DNA of 64,000 bases from Coenobita brevimanus (lineage: Eukaryota; Arthropoda; Malacostraca; Decapoda; Coenobitidae), in the NCBI GenBank assembly GCA_032717465.1, contig CM064632.1, positions 29,726,023 through 29,790,022 of the forward strand, read 5' to 3'. Shown here in pieces: positions 1 to 10,835 of the stretch. The translations under genes and the position numbers were made by a program. The notes under the pieces are model-generated. The model worked only from the letters and a program-made list of their open reading frames with translations, was not told the DNA's origin and searched no databases. Each line of letters begins with the position of its first letter. Within the stretch, counting starts at the first letter, position 1.

Positions 1-97
1 TTATATAACACAGGCGATGGCAGTAAGGGGTAACAAGCTAAAAAAGTCTCTTAGGAAAAGGTGTTAGGGAGCTTTTTAAACCGACGAGAATACGGGC
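1..97. mobile_element. MITE-A right half at the window edge
   Basis: GGAAAAGGTGTTAGGGAGC and CCGACGAGAATACGGGC, followed by TAA. The left half lies outside the window. Confidence 0.7.
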
Positions 98-468
98 TAA
101 AGTCCATGTAGCATCTTCCAAAGTCACAGCCGGTAGAGAGGAGATGAAAATTATGTAATGAATACAAAATGTTAAGGAGAATATAGTGTGAAGTATCCTA
201 GAATTCGGCCATTATGTTTGGGCAGGAAATCTTGAAGACAGGCACTTCGCCAAAATGTGCCCTCTCCTCCTCCCCCCCCCAAATAAAAAAAATTATTAAT
301 TTAAAAAATCTTTCTCTGCCCTAAATCGATAAAGAGAGTAATTATATTTTTGGTGACGGTAGGCAATTTATTCAGTAGCAGGATAACCCTCAGAGGTGTA
401 AGAAGGCCATTGTACTAAGTCAGGGATCGCAGAGATGGGTTCAGTACTTACCTTAATATACTTAATAC
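98..468. other. No recognisable feature
   Basis: AT-rich, with C and A homopolymers near 268-300. Nothing conserved seen. Confidence 0.5.
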
Positions 469-686
469 GGGTCCATATTCTCGTCAATGCAGGAAGCTCC
501 CTTACATAATTTCCTAAGCGATTTATATGTAATTCTTCATATTACTGCCCTCTTCTGTTAAATAAGTCCATCTAATGTCTCCATATTCTGGATAAACAAC
601 GTACAAAAGGATATTCACCAGCCATATCCAAAAATGAATCTGTAGGGAAGAGATGGTAGGAGCCTCCTTCGACAAGAATGCGGGCC
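469..686. mobile_element. MITE-A copy (near complete)
   Basis: MITE-A is a fold-back family of about 190-230 bp. Consensus-like ends are CCCGTATTCTCGTCGG, then TTAAGGAAGCTCCCTAACAC and CTTAGCGATTTATTTT, mirrored at the other end. This copy is diverged: left TCCATATTCTCGTCAATGCA, right CAAGAATGCGGGCC. Confidence 0.75.
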
Positions 687-1034
687 ATTGTCTCCCCTAA
701 AAAATAAATGAATAAATAAATAATTAAAATAAGAAACAATGGACACGACTTTTTTTTATTTTCACTATAGTTACACTGATAGAAAAAAAAAAAAAACTTT
801 GACAGGGATATTATGGTAGATCAGGGAATCGCTAAGATAGGAGCTTTGCCAATAATCATGTGCTAAAGCCTTCCAGTTTCGCCCCCATAAACAATTATTA
901 AAGAGAATTTGTCACTAAATCCGGATATTGCAAGGCTTTTCATCGGCATCAGCACACGGATATTGCAACGAGGAATTGTGTGTTGCAGATACCTAGTGTC
1001 TGTCTGTGTCTTTATTTTCATCTATGTTTTTGTC
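687..1034. other. No recognisable feature
   Basis: AT-rich, A and T runs; GGATATTGCA occurs twice (922 and 959). Confidence 0.5.
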
Positions 1035-1606
1035 CAAGGCTGCATCCCGTGAAGGCTCCTGTAGTTGAGAGTCGCAGTGAGGAAAAGTGTAATTGCAGTG
1101 GAATGAGGAAAGGTGTGTAACAGGACTTGAGCGTGTATGTCTTTCTCTGTGTCTGCCTGACGTTCTATCGCCGTGTCTGTCTGCCTGTCATTCTATCTCC
1201 CTGTCATTCTGTCGCCTCGTCTGTCTGTCTGTTGCGTGACGTGTTAGGTGAGGGGCAGGGTAGTCAAGTATGGCAATGAGGAAATGTGTTGTTGGACATG
1301 AGTATCTGTCTGTCCGTCTGATCCCTCTGTGTACGATATCTGTCTTTTTGTCTGTCTGACTATCTATCTATCTATCTGTCTGTATTTTGTGTGGTGGTCT
1401 TGTTGAGAATCGCAGTAAGTGTGTTTTGCAGGATTTGAGTATGTCTGTCAGCCAGTCAGTGGATCTGTCTGTTGCCTAACGCTGCATCCTGTGAGAGGTG
1501 GCCTGGTCGAGTATCTTAGTAAAGAAATGGGGTCTGTACGGCGTTGAGAAAAGATGTGTTGTAGGAAAATGGGTATTGAAATGGGAAAATAAATTGATTA
1601 TTGCAA

Positions 1607-2085
1607 GGGACACAAATGGCTATTTTAATAAGAAATGGCTGTTTAAATGAAAAATGTCTGTTTAGATAAGAAATGTCTGTTTAGGTAAGAAATGGCTGTA
1701 TAGAAAAGAAATGGCTGTTTAGAAAAGAAATGGCTGTTTAGATGAGAAATGACAATTTAGGTAAGAAATGGCTGTTTAGATAAGGAATGACTTCAGGTAA
1801 GAAATGGCAGTTTAGGTAAGAAATGGCTGTTTTGATAAGAAATGGCTGTTTAGCTAAGAAATAGCTGTTTAGGTCAGAAATGGCTTTTTAGATAAGAAAT
1901 AGCTGATAAAGTAAGAAATGGCTGTTTAGATATAAGAAATGGTTGTTTATATAAGAAATGGCTGTTTATAAGAGAAATGGCTGTTTATATGAAAAATGGC
2001 TGTTTATATGAAAAATGTCTGTTAATATGAGAAATAGCTGTTTAGATAAGAAATTGATTGTTTAATTAATAAATTGCTGTTTTAA
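1607..2085. repeat. Minisatellite, unit about 19-20 bp (AAGAAATGGCTGTTTAGAT)
   Basis: More than 20 imperfect tandem copies with small length changes. The preceding 1035-1560 region has about four degenerate larger units built on GAGAATCGCAGTGAGGAAA and CTGTCTGTCTG. Confidence 0.9.
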
Positions 2086-2246
2086 TAAGGAGTTACCGGT
2101 AGCGGAAGACGAACACTGAACTGCTAACGAAATGTGTCTGAGAGAAAGTGGATATTGAAATGGAGAAATACGTTTAGCAGAAAATTCGTGCCCAGATTCG
2201 CACACGACTTTAGGATTGATTTCATGTTGTAATTTGCCGTTTATTT

Positions 2247-2415
2247 TTGCAGGAAGGGCAAGGAAGATGAAGAATTGTAGGAAGGACAAGGAGAATATAG
2301 AATTGCAGGAAGGACAAGGAAAATATAGAATTGCAGGAAGGACAAGGAGAATATAGAATTGCAGGAAGGACAAGGAAAATATAGAACTGCAGGAAGGACA
2401 AGGAGAATATAGAAT
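2247..2415. repeat. Minisatellite, unit 28 bp
   Basis: Six copies of GGAAGGACAAGGAGAATATA plus GAATTGCA. G/A alternates in the middle of the unit. The minus-strand open frame here is repeat-derived and not a gene. Confidence 0.9.
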
Positions 2416-2720
2416 CTTTCTAGGTCACTTGTTATACGTGCAAAATCAGTTATTATTTACTAGAGAAAAATTATATCAAGAAAATATTTCTTACTGGAAA
2501 AAAAAACGTAAAAAGAAAAGTTACGACATGCGGTGGTTCGGAAAAATGTGGCAGCATCCCGCCCTTGAAAAACGCAAGGCTGAAATGTGAGTCGCAGAAA
2601 CAGTGCTGAAATTAGAAAATGTGTGTAACTAGAACCAGAGGCTGAAATGAAGGCAATTGTTTAGGAGGATAGTGATACAGATATGTTAAAATGGTCGAAG
2701 CAGAGATGGGCGAGTGAAAT

Positions 2721-2722
<2 letters not shown>

Positions 2723-2793
<71 letters not shown>

Positions 2794-2803
2794 TGTGTGT
2801 GTG
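2723..2803. repeat. (GT)n microsatellite
   Basis: About 40 dinucleotides with one GTAT interruption. A 22-base (GT)n also lies at 4704-4725. Confidence 0.97.
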
Positions 2804-2880
2804 AAGAATGAACTATCAGAATAAGAAAATGTGTGTGTAGGAAAAGAACGAAGTATCAGAATATGTGTACAGGTGAACAT

Positions 2881-4163
2881 AGACCTAGCTCAGGACTAGG
2901 AACTTGTGTCTTTTTCAGGGCAAAAGCTGAATTTTCATGTCAGATCTTTGTGATGATGTCCTGGTGTTTTAAAAGGAATTATGGGTAAACCTATTCGAAC
3001 ATCTCATTATTAAGAAGGTATTTCCTGTAATGTATGAGGGTAAACTGATTTCATTGTTTTCGGATTCTGATATTCATTACTCACTATTTGTTTTCATATA
3101 AATGCAAATCTGAAAATGACATTTTAAGCATATAAATTGCTTAGGCACTAATAGTTCTGGTTTATATATACACTCATAAATTTGTCTGTTATGAATATTT
3201 AGTAATAATTATCAGATCAGGGCAACGTCAAGAATTTCCAAAGCAAACTCCATCCACCTCCCTCGTTAAATGCCTTCCTGTTCGCTTATGTACCAGAATA
3301 CTAAGTGAATAAATAAACAAATAAATGAAAATAGGTATCGTATCTTGAAATTTGAAAATGGGTATTGATATCATACCGTGATTTTAATAGGTGAAAATTG
3401 AAATGAAGAACTTAGCACTGAGTTGAAAATACGGGTGTACCAGAAGTCGAACAATGGAAAAAAAAGTGCGTTCAAGAAAATGGATATTGAAAGACATAAA
3501 ATCGTTTAGGAAAAGAATTTGATATAGAAAATAGGAAACGTATTTAATAGGAGACTTGCTTCCAGCCTTCCTCCTCTCGGCTTCCCTCTCCCACGCCACC
3601 CTCCATCCTTTCCTACCCCCATCTTCGCAGACTGGTAACACGCAAGAATAAGCGAAGTATTGCTAAACGAAATATTACATCACATTTGTCACAAGGTTAG
3701 TAGTCGCTCAGCTATGGATGTGAAGTTTGGTGGATGAATGATTGAAGAAAAAAAATAATCAGGAAAACTAATACACAACTTTCCCTTCAGGTCGGTGGCG
3801 TAGCTTTCTTTGATCATATTGTCAAAACTGAGTGAACGACAGTGTTGAAGAACCCTTAATCTTTATGAAAATTTCTGAAAATGTGATGACGACAGTACAC
3901 AATATCAAATTTCTCTTTACCGTTGCTGTCTGCACTCTGTAATGTGGGATGGAGGCTGGTCACATCTAGTAAAATGCAAGTGTTACATAAATGACCGTAA
4001 AAAGTATGAAGTATGCTTACACTTTTGCGCATTAAGTAAAAAAAAAAAAAAAAAGTTTCTTATTACTTAAGTGCTGCTCTCTCCTGACAATATTATATCC
4101 AGCTTCTGAGCGAGTTTCCGAAATAGGAATGTTAGATAGTTCTTTCATTTACCCATTAACTTG
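2881..4163. other. No recognisable feature
   Basis: AT-rich unique-looking sequence. Short open frames lack any known pattern. Confidence 0.5.
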
Positions 4164-4496
4164 TTTTCTTTGTGTCCGACTCTGGGCATAGGCTTAACAG
4201 CCCGTTCCCTGAGGTCCAGCAGAACTCTTCCTGGCTTCATCTACAAATGTCCCCACTTCGGCGCTAACACCCACCGTCCTTATATTTAATTCATGCAAGG
4301 AAGTCTCATACAAGACTTCTGTATTGGTATTAGTGAGGGTGTTTTTATGACATTACGGCGGGTCTTATAGTAGATCAGTAAACTCTACTTTAACGAAATT
4401 CAAGCCCCCAAACTATTCCCTGTCCCAGCCGGAATTCGAACCTGAGTCCATTGTGAATGAAGGCCACCTCTCTAGCTCCTTGGCCACCGCCTCCCG
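4164..4496 (-). mobile_element. SINE-S copy 1
   Basis: This is the reverse orientation of the 55.2-kb SINE. It starts GTCCGACTCTGGGCATAGGC on the plus strand and has CTTCGGCGCTAACACCCACC in the middle. The B box complement GGAATTCGAACC is at 4431-4442 and TTGGCCACCGCCTCC is at the head end. Body and head align over the full length with small indels. Confidence 0.85.
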
Positions 4497-5087
4497 CAAA
4501 TCTCCTTAAAGCTCAATAAAACCGTCTGGAGGAAGCAAGAAAGACATATATGAAGAAACTGTCACTAAAATGCAAGAGTTGAGCTGAAGAAAGTTTGTAA
4601 ATATGGGTAAAGTGTGTACGCCTCACGTCTCCCTGAAGTTACGCAGTTTTCCCTCTGATAAAGTTTTCTGTGTCTTTTAATTAGGGTTATAACTCCTGTT
4701 TGCTGTGTGTGTGTGTGTGTGTGTGAAATACAATACATATAGCTCTCAGGTCCATCTACACAATCCTAGCGTCGCTACTTACTATTCCAACTTACTATTC
4801 CAGTGATTGTAGGACGAGTGATTGTGTAGAATAACCCGTGGACGCTTGACTGAGTGACGAACGGGTTTCAGAGAGATAGATAAAATTTATAGTGGGCCGA
4901 GGGACAGGGAAACACGAGCTGTTTTCGTGGGCTTACTTTGGCCGATAATTGTGTCCATCAATATTCTGGTCAGGATATTGAGTAATCACCCACGAGGATC
5001 CATCTGTCTGTCTGGACGCCCGGGAAATGGACGGGCAAATTGTTTTCCTCCAAGATAGGAAAGGTTGGGGCGCCACACGTACGTACA
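4497..5087. other. No gene; short inverted phrases
   Basis: CTACACAATC...CTTACTATTCCA and CCAGTGATTG...GATTGTGTAG near 4756-4830 are inverted, a small hairpin. Otherwise nothing recognised. Confidence 0.5.
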
Positions 5088-5261
5088 GCCGCCATCAAAA
5101 GTCCTGTCGCAGCTCTTGTTTTCCTCCCCGTGGTTTGCGACAGTGTGGTGAATCCGCAGTAACTGACACTAATGGATTTATTTTGCTATAGATATTTACC
5201 TTTAGATCGGTTTCATTAGTGTCGACTGCTGAGGATTCTCCACACTAACTGTTGCAGACCG

Positions 5262-5312
<51 letters not shown>

Positions 5313-5345
5313 AGGCGACAGGACTTTTGATGGTCGCTATACACA
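5088..5345. repeat. Imperfect inverted repeat with a (GA)n expansion in one arm
   Basis: The left arm CCATCAAAAGTCCTGTCGC (5093-5111) pairs with GCGACAGGACTTTTGATGG. CCGTGGTTTGCGACAGTGTG pairs with CACACTAACTGTTGCAGACC, and CACTAATGGA pairs with TTCATTAGTG. The right arm has a run of about 44 bases of GA where the left has GGGGAGGAAAAC on the complement. Confidence 0.8.
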
Positions 5346-5374
5346 CGTCCTCGTTTGACTACATGTACACTGAT

Positions 5375-5375
<1 letters not shown>

Positions 5376-5470
<95 letters not shown>
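5376..5470. repeat. (CA)n then (CT)n compound microsatellite
   Basis: CA run to 5438, then CT to 5470 with one TTT. Confidence 0.95.
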
Positions 5471-5774
5471 GCACTGTGCCAGTATTTAGCGTGCCTTTTT
5501 GAAAGTTAATTGTGTATATCTTGTCTCATGTGACAAAGGAAGCTGCTCAGCACCTTATCACCTTTTCTTATCACACCATAATCTTCTCGTGTGTCATGTA
5601 TATCACTTTATTACCAACGTAGTTTTAGATCCAATCTGTAGAATAAATCGCAAGGGAGGAGGCGCTAGGAAACCACGCAAACGTACCAGACGTGAGATAC
5701 TCAAGCTTACGATCGTCTTGTCGTAATTTAGATTTGTTTTCGCTGGAAGGACAAGGAAGGAAGAATGTTTCCAA

Positions 5775-5985
5775 GACCCGTATTCTCGTTGGTTAAGGAA
5801 GCTCCCTAATACCTTTTCCTTAGCGATTTATTTTGCTTTTTACACCATGCAGTCCTATTCTTTGTTACTTAAGTCATTCTAATATCACCCTGTTCTGCAA
5901 AATGATATTAACTAGCCGTATCCAAAACTTTATCGGTAAGGAAGAGGTGTCAAGAAGCTTCCTTAACTAGCGAGCATACGGGTCT
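5775..5985. mobile_element. MITE-A copy (complete)
   Basis: Left end AGACCCGTATTCTCG and right end GAGCATACGGGTCT are inverted repeats. The inner arms GGAAGCTCCCTAATACC and GAGGTGTCAAGAAGCTTCC also pair. Confidence 0.85.
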
Positions 5986-6410
5986 GGGTGTGTGGAATAT
6001 GTTTATTTTATCCTCGTAACAGCCAAATCATGTTTTATTCCACAGAGTAAAGGATTTTTAATAGTACAGATAGTGAATGTCTTAACCCATCCATTTCGAA
6101 CTGTCTCGCCGAGTCTTATTAAAATCGTTCAGAGGCAGCAAGAATAAATTAAGTAAACCAAAATAATATGGTGATGGTGTGGTGGGGGGACAGGGCAGGG
6201 TTTATAGGCTACTGGTGCTGGTGTGTCACGGGGTTTTTAAAATAAATGCAAATATTATTTAATTGATAATAATATTCAATAATATTGAAGAGCAGGGACA
6301 ATGATTGTCTTACTAAATCAAGCAACGATTACTTTACGCTGACTTGCTTCGCACGATTCTCTAAGAACGAGAATTCATAAACTTTCTCAACAGTACACAG
6401 CAGAGACTAA

Positions 6411-8608
6411 TTTTTTTTTTTTTTTTTTTTTTTTTAAATGCGAGGAAGAAGGAACCAAAGGCCATGGCCCGCAGTAACAGTTCCTTCCAAGAGAAAAACA
6501 AAATACAATAGAGAGCCAAATTCAAGATCCGATCATTTTGAGATGCCTGGACACACTGCGTTTGAAAGACTGGAGATCATAGGCAGCAGGAAATACAGAC
6601 AGAGGGAGACAGTTCCAGAGCTGACCTGTTGCATAAATGAAAGACTGGGAGTAACGGTTAACTCTTGCATTAGAGAGTTGGACAGAAAAGGGATGAGAGT
6701 TTGCTGCCAGACGGGTGCTACGCGCCCGTCGTAGAGGTGGAGGAATGCAAGCAGACAGTTCAGAGGAGCAGTGACCATTAAAGTAGCGATAGAAAAGAGA
6801 TAAAGATGCAACAGTGCGGCGAAGAGACAGAGGTTGAAGGGAGTCAGTAAGAGGAGGAGAGTTAATGAGACGAAAAGCCTTTGTCTCCACCCTATTGAGA
6901 AGAGCTGTATGTGGGGAGCCTCCCCACACATGAGAGTTGTACTCCACACAGGGGCGGATAAAACCTCTGTATAGAGTCAACAATTGTGCAGGGGTAAAGA
7001 AAGAGCGGAGTCGGCTTAGCACACCCAATCTCTTGGAAGCAGATTTTACAAGAGATGTAATATGATCTTTCCAAGATAAATCCTGAGTAAATGAAACCCC
7101 AAGCATGTTCAAGGATGATGCAGGATTCAGCTGAATATTATTAAACATTAATGGGTATACCTGTGGAAGACTTTGTCGGGTTGATAGGTGTAAGAACTGA
7201 GTCTTAGATGCATTAAAGACAACCATATTATTTTTACCCCAGTCAGCAATACGAGCCAAGTCAGACATTAGGTGTGCCATAGCCTCATCCCTTGTTTCTT
7301 GAAGTAACTGTTGAGATGGGCGTTGCGGAAACCGAATGGAAAGGTGAAGGGTGGAGTCATCAGCGTATGAGTGGATAGGGTTAGATGTACAGCTTAGAAG
7401 ATCATTGATGAATAAAAGGAAGAGAGTTGGTGATAGGACAGAGCCCTGAGGAACACCACTGTTGATAGATCTAGGAGAAGAACGATGGCCGTCTACAACA
7501 GCGGCTATAGAACGACCAGAAAGGAAGCTAGCGATGAAGGCACAGATAGAAGGATAGAAACCGTAGGAGGGCAGTTTGGAAATTAAAGATTTATGCCAGA
7601 CTCGATCGAAAGCCTTTGAGATGTCAAGTGCAATGGCAAAGCTTTCGCCAAAGTCCCGAAAGGAGGATGACCAGGAGTCTGAAAGGTAGGTGAGAAGATC
7701 GCCAGTGGAGCGTCCCTGACGGAACCCATACTGACGATCGGAAAGAAGGTTGTGATAGGAAAGATGCCTTAAAATTTTTCTATTAAGAATTGACTCGAAA
7801 ACTTTTGAAATACAGGACGTTAAAGCAATTGGACGATAGTTGGAGGGTTGGGAGTGGTCACCCTTCTTTGGGACTGGCTGAATGAGAGCAAACTTCCAGC
7901 AAGAAGGAAAGGTACAAGTTGACAGACAAAGGCGAAAGAGTTTGCCTAGGCAGGGTGTAAGCACAGAAGCACAGTTCTTGAGAACAACAGGAGGGACCCC
8001 ATCAGGCCCATATGCCTTGTTAGTACTGAGGCCAGTGATGGCAGAAAATACATCAACTGAAGAAATTTTAATGTCAGCCATGAGGAAGTCAGAGGGGAGA
8101 AGTGATGGAGGAACAGCACCAGAATCGTCTAAGGTGGAATTGGAGGAGAAAGTCTGTGCGAAGAGATCTGCTTTATCAGTAGAAGAAATAGCTACAGAAC
8201 CATCAGAGTAGAAAAGAGGAGGGAAGGATGATGAGGTAAAGTTGTTAGAAAGATTTTTGGCAAGGTGCCAGAAGGAGCGGGAAGAATTCGAGTTGGAGAG
8301 TTGAGAGCATTTAGTATGGATGAAATTATTTTTAGTAGAGCGAAGAACAGACTTAGCACGATTCCGGGCAGAAACGTAAAGATGATGTGATTCAGGGGTG
8401 GGTTGGCTCCGGTACCTTTTGTAGGCCCTCTCCTTGTTGCGGACAGCATTAGAACAAGCGTGATTAAACCAAGGCTTTCTTGCATTAGTCAAAGGATATG
8501 AGAAAGGAATGTATGCTTCCATGCCCGAGAGAATAACCTCCGTAATGCGCGAGGCACACTCAGATGGCTCCCGGCCATGGAAGCAATAATCATTCCAGGG
8601 AAAATCAA
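6411..8608 (-). mobile_element. L1a: 5'-truncated non-LTR retrotransposon in the G1 3' LTR
   Basis: A 25-base T run at 6411-6435 is the A-tail of a minus-strand element. Its body is nearly identical to 58674-60844 on the plus strand. It begins at 8608 within the same sentence of sequence found inside the longer copy, so it is 5'-truncated and lacks the endonuclease. The LTR target reads across TCAA at the 5' junction in both sequences, a 4-base microhomology, and no normal target duplication is present. Confidence 0.93.
6522..8522 (-). CDS. L1a reverse transcriptase, uninterrupted 666-codon frame
   Basis: This encodes the RT half of a Jockey/CR1-like non-LTR ORF2 that would copy its RNA at the nicked target. 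Residues about 205-480 form the RT domain: PVPKKGDHSQPSNYRPIALT, then motif A FAIALDISKAFDRVWH (Asp 300), GVPQGSVLSP at 356-365 and YADD at 386-389. The C-terminus has the usual WGGSPHTALLNRVETKAFRLI and a final LWNCLPLSVFPAAYDLQSFK block. The frame stays open for another 28 codons upstream of the first ATG, up to the truncation at 8608, so that ATG is probably not a native start. The RT motifs are intact, but without endonuclease or promoter it is unlikely to be active. Family level is by pattern only. Confidence 0.9.
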   Translation of the reverse strand: MEAYIPFSYPLTNARKPWFNHACSNAVRNKERAYKRYRSQPTPESHHLYVSARNRAKSVLRSTKNNFIHTKCSQLSNSNSSRSFWHLAKNLSNNFTSSSFPPLFYSDGSVAISSTDKADLFAQTFSSNSTLDDSGAVPPSLLPSDFLMADIKISSVDVFSAITGLSTNKAYGPDGVPPVVLKNCASVLTPCLGKLFRLCLSTCTFPSCWKFALIQPVPKKGDHSQPSNYRPIALTSCISKVFESILNRKILRHLSYHNLLSDRQYGFRQGRSTGDLLTYLSDSWSSSFRDFGESFAIALDISKAFDRVWHKSLISKLPSYGFYPSICAFIASFLSGRSIAAVVDGHRSSPRSINSGVPQGSVLSPTLFLLFINDLLSCTSNPIHSYADDSTLHLSIRFPQRPSQQLLQETRDEAMAHLMSDLARIADWGKNNMVVFNASKTQFLHLSTRQSLPQVYPLMFNNIQLNPASSLNMLGVSFTQDLSWKDHITSLVKSASKRLGVLSRLRSFFTPAQLLTLYRGFIRPCVEYNSHVWGGSPHTALLNRVETKAFRLINSPPLTDSLQPLSLRRTVASLSLFYRYFNGHCSSELSACIPPPLRRARSTRLAANSHPFSVQLSNARVNRYSQSFIYATGQLWNCLPLSVFPAAYDLQSFKRSVSRHLKMIGS

Positions 8609-9400
8609 TTGCTGTTACTGTTACTGTTAGCCTCTGGAGAAAGTTACTTCACCCCTGACAATAAATAACTAATACTAATAATATCAGGTTCTTGCTGATG
8701 CTTAACTCCCAGGTGGCACAACGGATTTTAAGCTTAATACACAAGACTGGCCTAAGTACCAGTTATGAATGGCAAACGTTTATGCAAGCTAGGAGCTATA
8801 AGAGGAATAAGCTTAATTGCGGAGAAATGAAACAAGAGTTTACGTTACATTAAGCTCAAAAAAAGAACTGTTAAATTTATTGATTACAAAATGAATTTAA
8901 CGTTACATTTCAAAATCAAATTAATGAGATGGCACTCACTCACTCACACAAGAGCTAAATCCTTATGCCTAGGAAAAACACCTTAACTAAACTCTTAAGA
9001 CTAGGAAAACGAAAAGAAATACTGGTCGATGAATGCTGTGTATCACCCAAGTCAAGGGTGGGAGCGTGGAGCTGTGGTCTAGTGGAGCTTGGGTTGACCT
9101 CTCACACTGCTGGAGCACAGAACCTCTCTCCATCAAAGCAAACACTGGACTGAGTAAGTCGTGGGAAAGAAAAGGGGAGCACTAGACCGCATTTTTTAAC
9201 GGTCGAGTGAGCGAAACGCGCCCAAAACAAATCGCTCAGCGGAAGCGCTAATGTCTCACACAAAGACGATCACGCATGACAATGAAAAATTGATTTGACA
9301 AAGCTTCCGTCCGAATGAGCGGTTAACTGAACGATAAACTGGGATTCCACTTGAGTTCGCGGTTTCCCACAAAGCCAATGTCACTAGCCGACTCGTGACA

Positions 9401-10042
9401 TTACGCTCCATCGAAATCAAATTTTTTTTCCTTCAGAAAAAAGATTTCAATATGCATACATATAAATCCTAGCTCAGTCACACAAGATTCACACTGTGGT
9501 GTGTGTGCTATCCTGCTACAGGAGAAAGTCGCAGTCGCCAGTGAACGAAAAACCTCGTATTTACGTTAATAGAAGCAAGCTTGAGGGAAAAACTCCGTGA
9601 CGACGGTGAAAATCCTGTACTCAGGTCAAACTGAGCGAAAAGTCGCTACATTTACACTGACAACTAATTGTTGTGTAGCGTGGTGTATGTAATACACGGT
9701 GTAGGCGTGACAGTTGTAGAGTAACTGTACCTACGTGTAAAATGACACAGTAAATAATAATATGGCAACGATGAAGGCAGAGGAGAAGAGGCGGCAGCGT
9801 GCGGCAGACGATCAGCTGGCCCGCACAGCAAAACTGCTACACCCATTGCTGTACTTGCAAAACCAATTAAGGTGGAGCATCAAAGTGTCAATGAGACAAA
9901 ATTCTTATTATGTTACAATTACTCTCTCTGCCTAGCAATCAGTACATGCTACGAAAAGTACGCTCTAGCTGAAAAATACAAGTGACAGCCTAAGCTTCGT
10001 ACATTCGAGGTCGCCATTAATTATAGCACACGATTAGTGTCG
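9401..10042. other. G1 noncoding region next to the 3' LTR
   Basis: There is no coding pattern on either strand. Several spaced phrases such as GAAAAACCTCGTA, GGGAAAAACTCCGTGACG and GAAAAGTCGCTAC near 9548-9650 suggest a decayed short repeat. This is the untranslated region between pol and the 3' LTR together with the tandem array that follows. Confidence 0.6.
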
Positions 10043-10557
10043 GCAGGTTGAGAATCCTTGTGCAAACTCGGGTCTTCCATAGCCTCCAACTGCACATGGG
10101 TCCTCAACCTGTGCCTTAACCTACAGTACTTATATTAATATCGGGGGCTGAGAATCCTTGTGCAAACTCGGGTCTTCCATAGCCTCGAGTCGCCTCTGCG
10201 GAGTTCTCTCTCGAACTTCTCCCTTAACCTACAGTACTTATATTAGTATCGGGGAGCTGAGAATCCTTGTGCAAACTCGGGTCTTCCATAGCCTCGAGTC
10301 GCCTCTGCGGAGTTCTCTCTCGAACTTCCCCCTTAACCTACAGTACTTATATTAGTATCGGGAGCTGAGAATCCTTGTGCAAACTCGGGTCTTCCATAGC
10401 CTCGAGTCGCCTCTGCGGAGTTCTCTCTCGAACTTCCCCCTTAACCTACAGTACTTATATTAGTATCGGGGAGCTGAGAATCCTTGTGCAAACTCGGGTC
10501 TTCAATAGCCTCGAGTCGCCTCTGCGGAGTTCTCACTTCCCCCTTAACCTACAGTAC
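10043..10557. repeat. Five-copy tandem repeat of about 109 bp inside the G1 3' noncoding region
   Basis: The phrase AGAATCCTTGTGCAAACTCG recurs at 10051, 10151, 10260, 10368 and 10477, a spacing of 100, 109, 108 and 109 bp. Copies 2-4 are nearly identical. The first diverges in its middle, and the last has lost about 8 bp around TTCTCAC and its distal part. The array lies between the end of pol and the 3' LTR. Its incidental open frames are repeats of one another and do not look like a gene. Confidence 0.93.
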
Positions 10558-10712
10558 ACGTGTATGTACAGGCCCTGGACATACTGTGTCCTGTGGGACC
10601 AACAAGTGAGACATCAGGTCTACACTTTTGACTGGGAACCAGGCTGGTCCTTGGATTACTCAGATCTCTGAGCATGCCTATCATGGAACCCAGCATACAC
10701 CAACTGCCCATG

Positions 10713-10835
10713 TTAGTCAGCAGTTAGCAGGCGAGACATCAGGTCTGCAACTACGTTATCACTTCCCTTGATGTATCTCACAACAAGGTTAAACTGCTGT
10801 AAATACAGTGTCCAGCGTGTCAGTCTTGGTCGTGC
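10713..10835 (-). pseudogene. pol: G1 RNase H C-terminal tail, shifted frame
   Basis: After the frameshift near 10830 the end of the RNase H domain continues in another minus-strand frame. It shows LTRWTLYLQQFN, VRYIKGSDNVVADLMSRL and then a stop. The pattern of Arg-Trp, then IKGxxNxxAD and SR, closes nearly all Gypsy pol genes, so this marks the end of G1 coding sequence. The rest of G1 down to the 3' LTR is noncoding. Confidence 0.85.

Larger units (their letters stand above)
6224..9400 (-). repeat. G1 3' LTR, interrupted by non-LTR copy L1a
   Basis: This is the second LTR of G1. Its outer part is 6224-6410 and its inner part is about 8605-9400. L1a sits between them. Compared with 15841-15870 in the other LTR, a few bases of LTR are missing at the junction. 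The purine-rich stretch on the minus strand just upstream of this LTR (plus-strand 9422-9436, complement AAGGAAAAAAAA) is a weak polypurine-tract candidate because it lies about 20 bp from the LTR instead of touching it. Confidence 0.92.

Noticed and set aside
6438..6734. Plus-strand 98-codon frame at the LINE 3' end
   Set aside because: Antisense shadow of the RT C-terminus; the same shadow appears at L1b.
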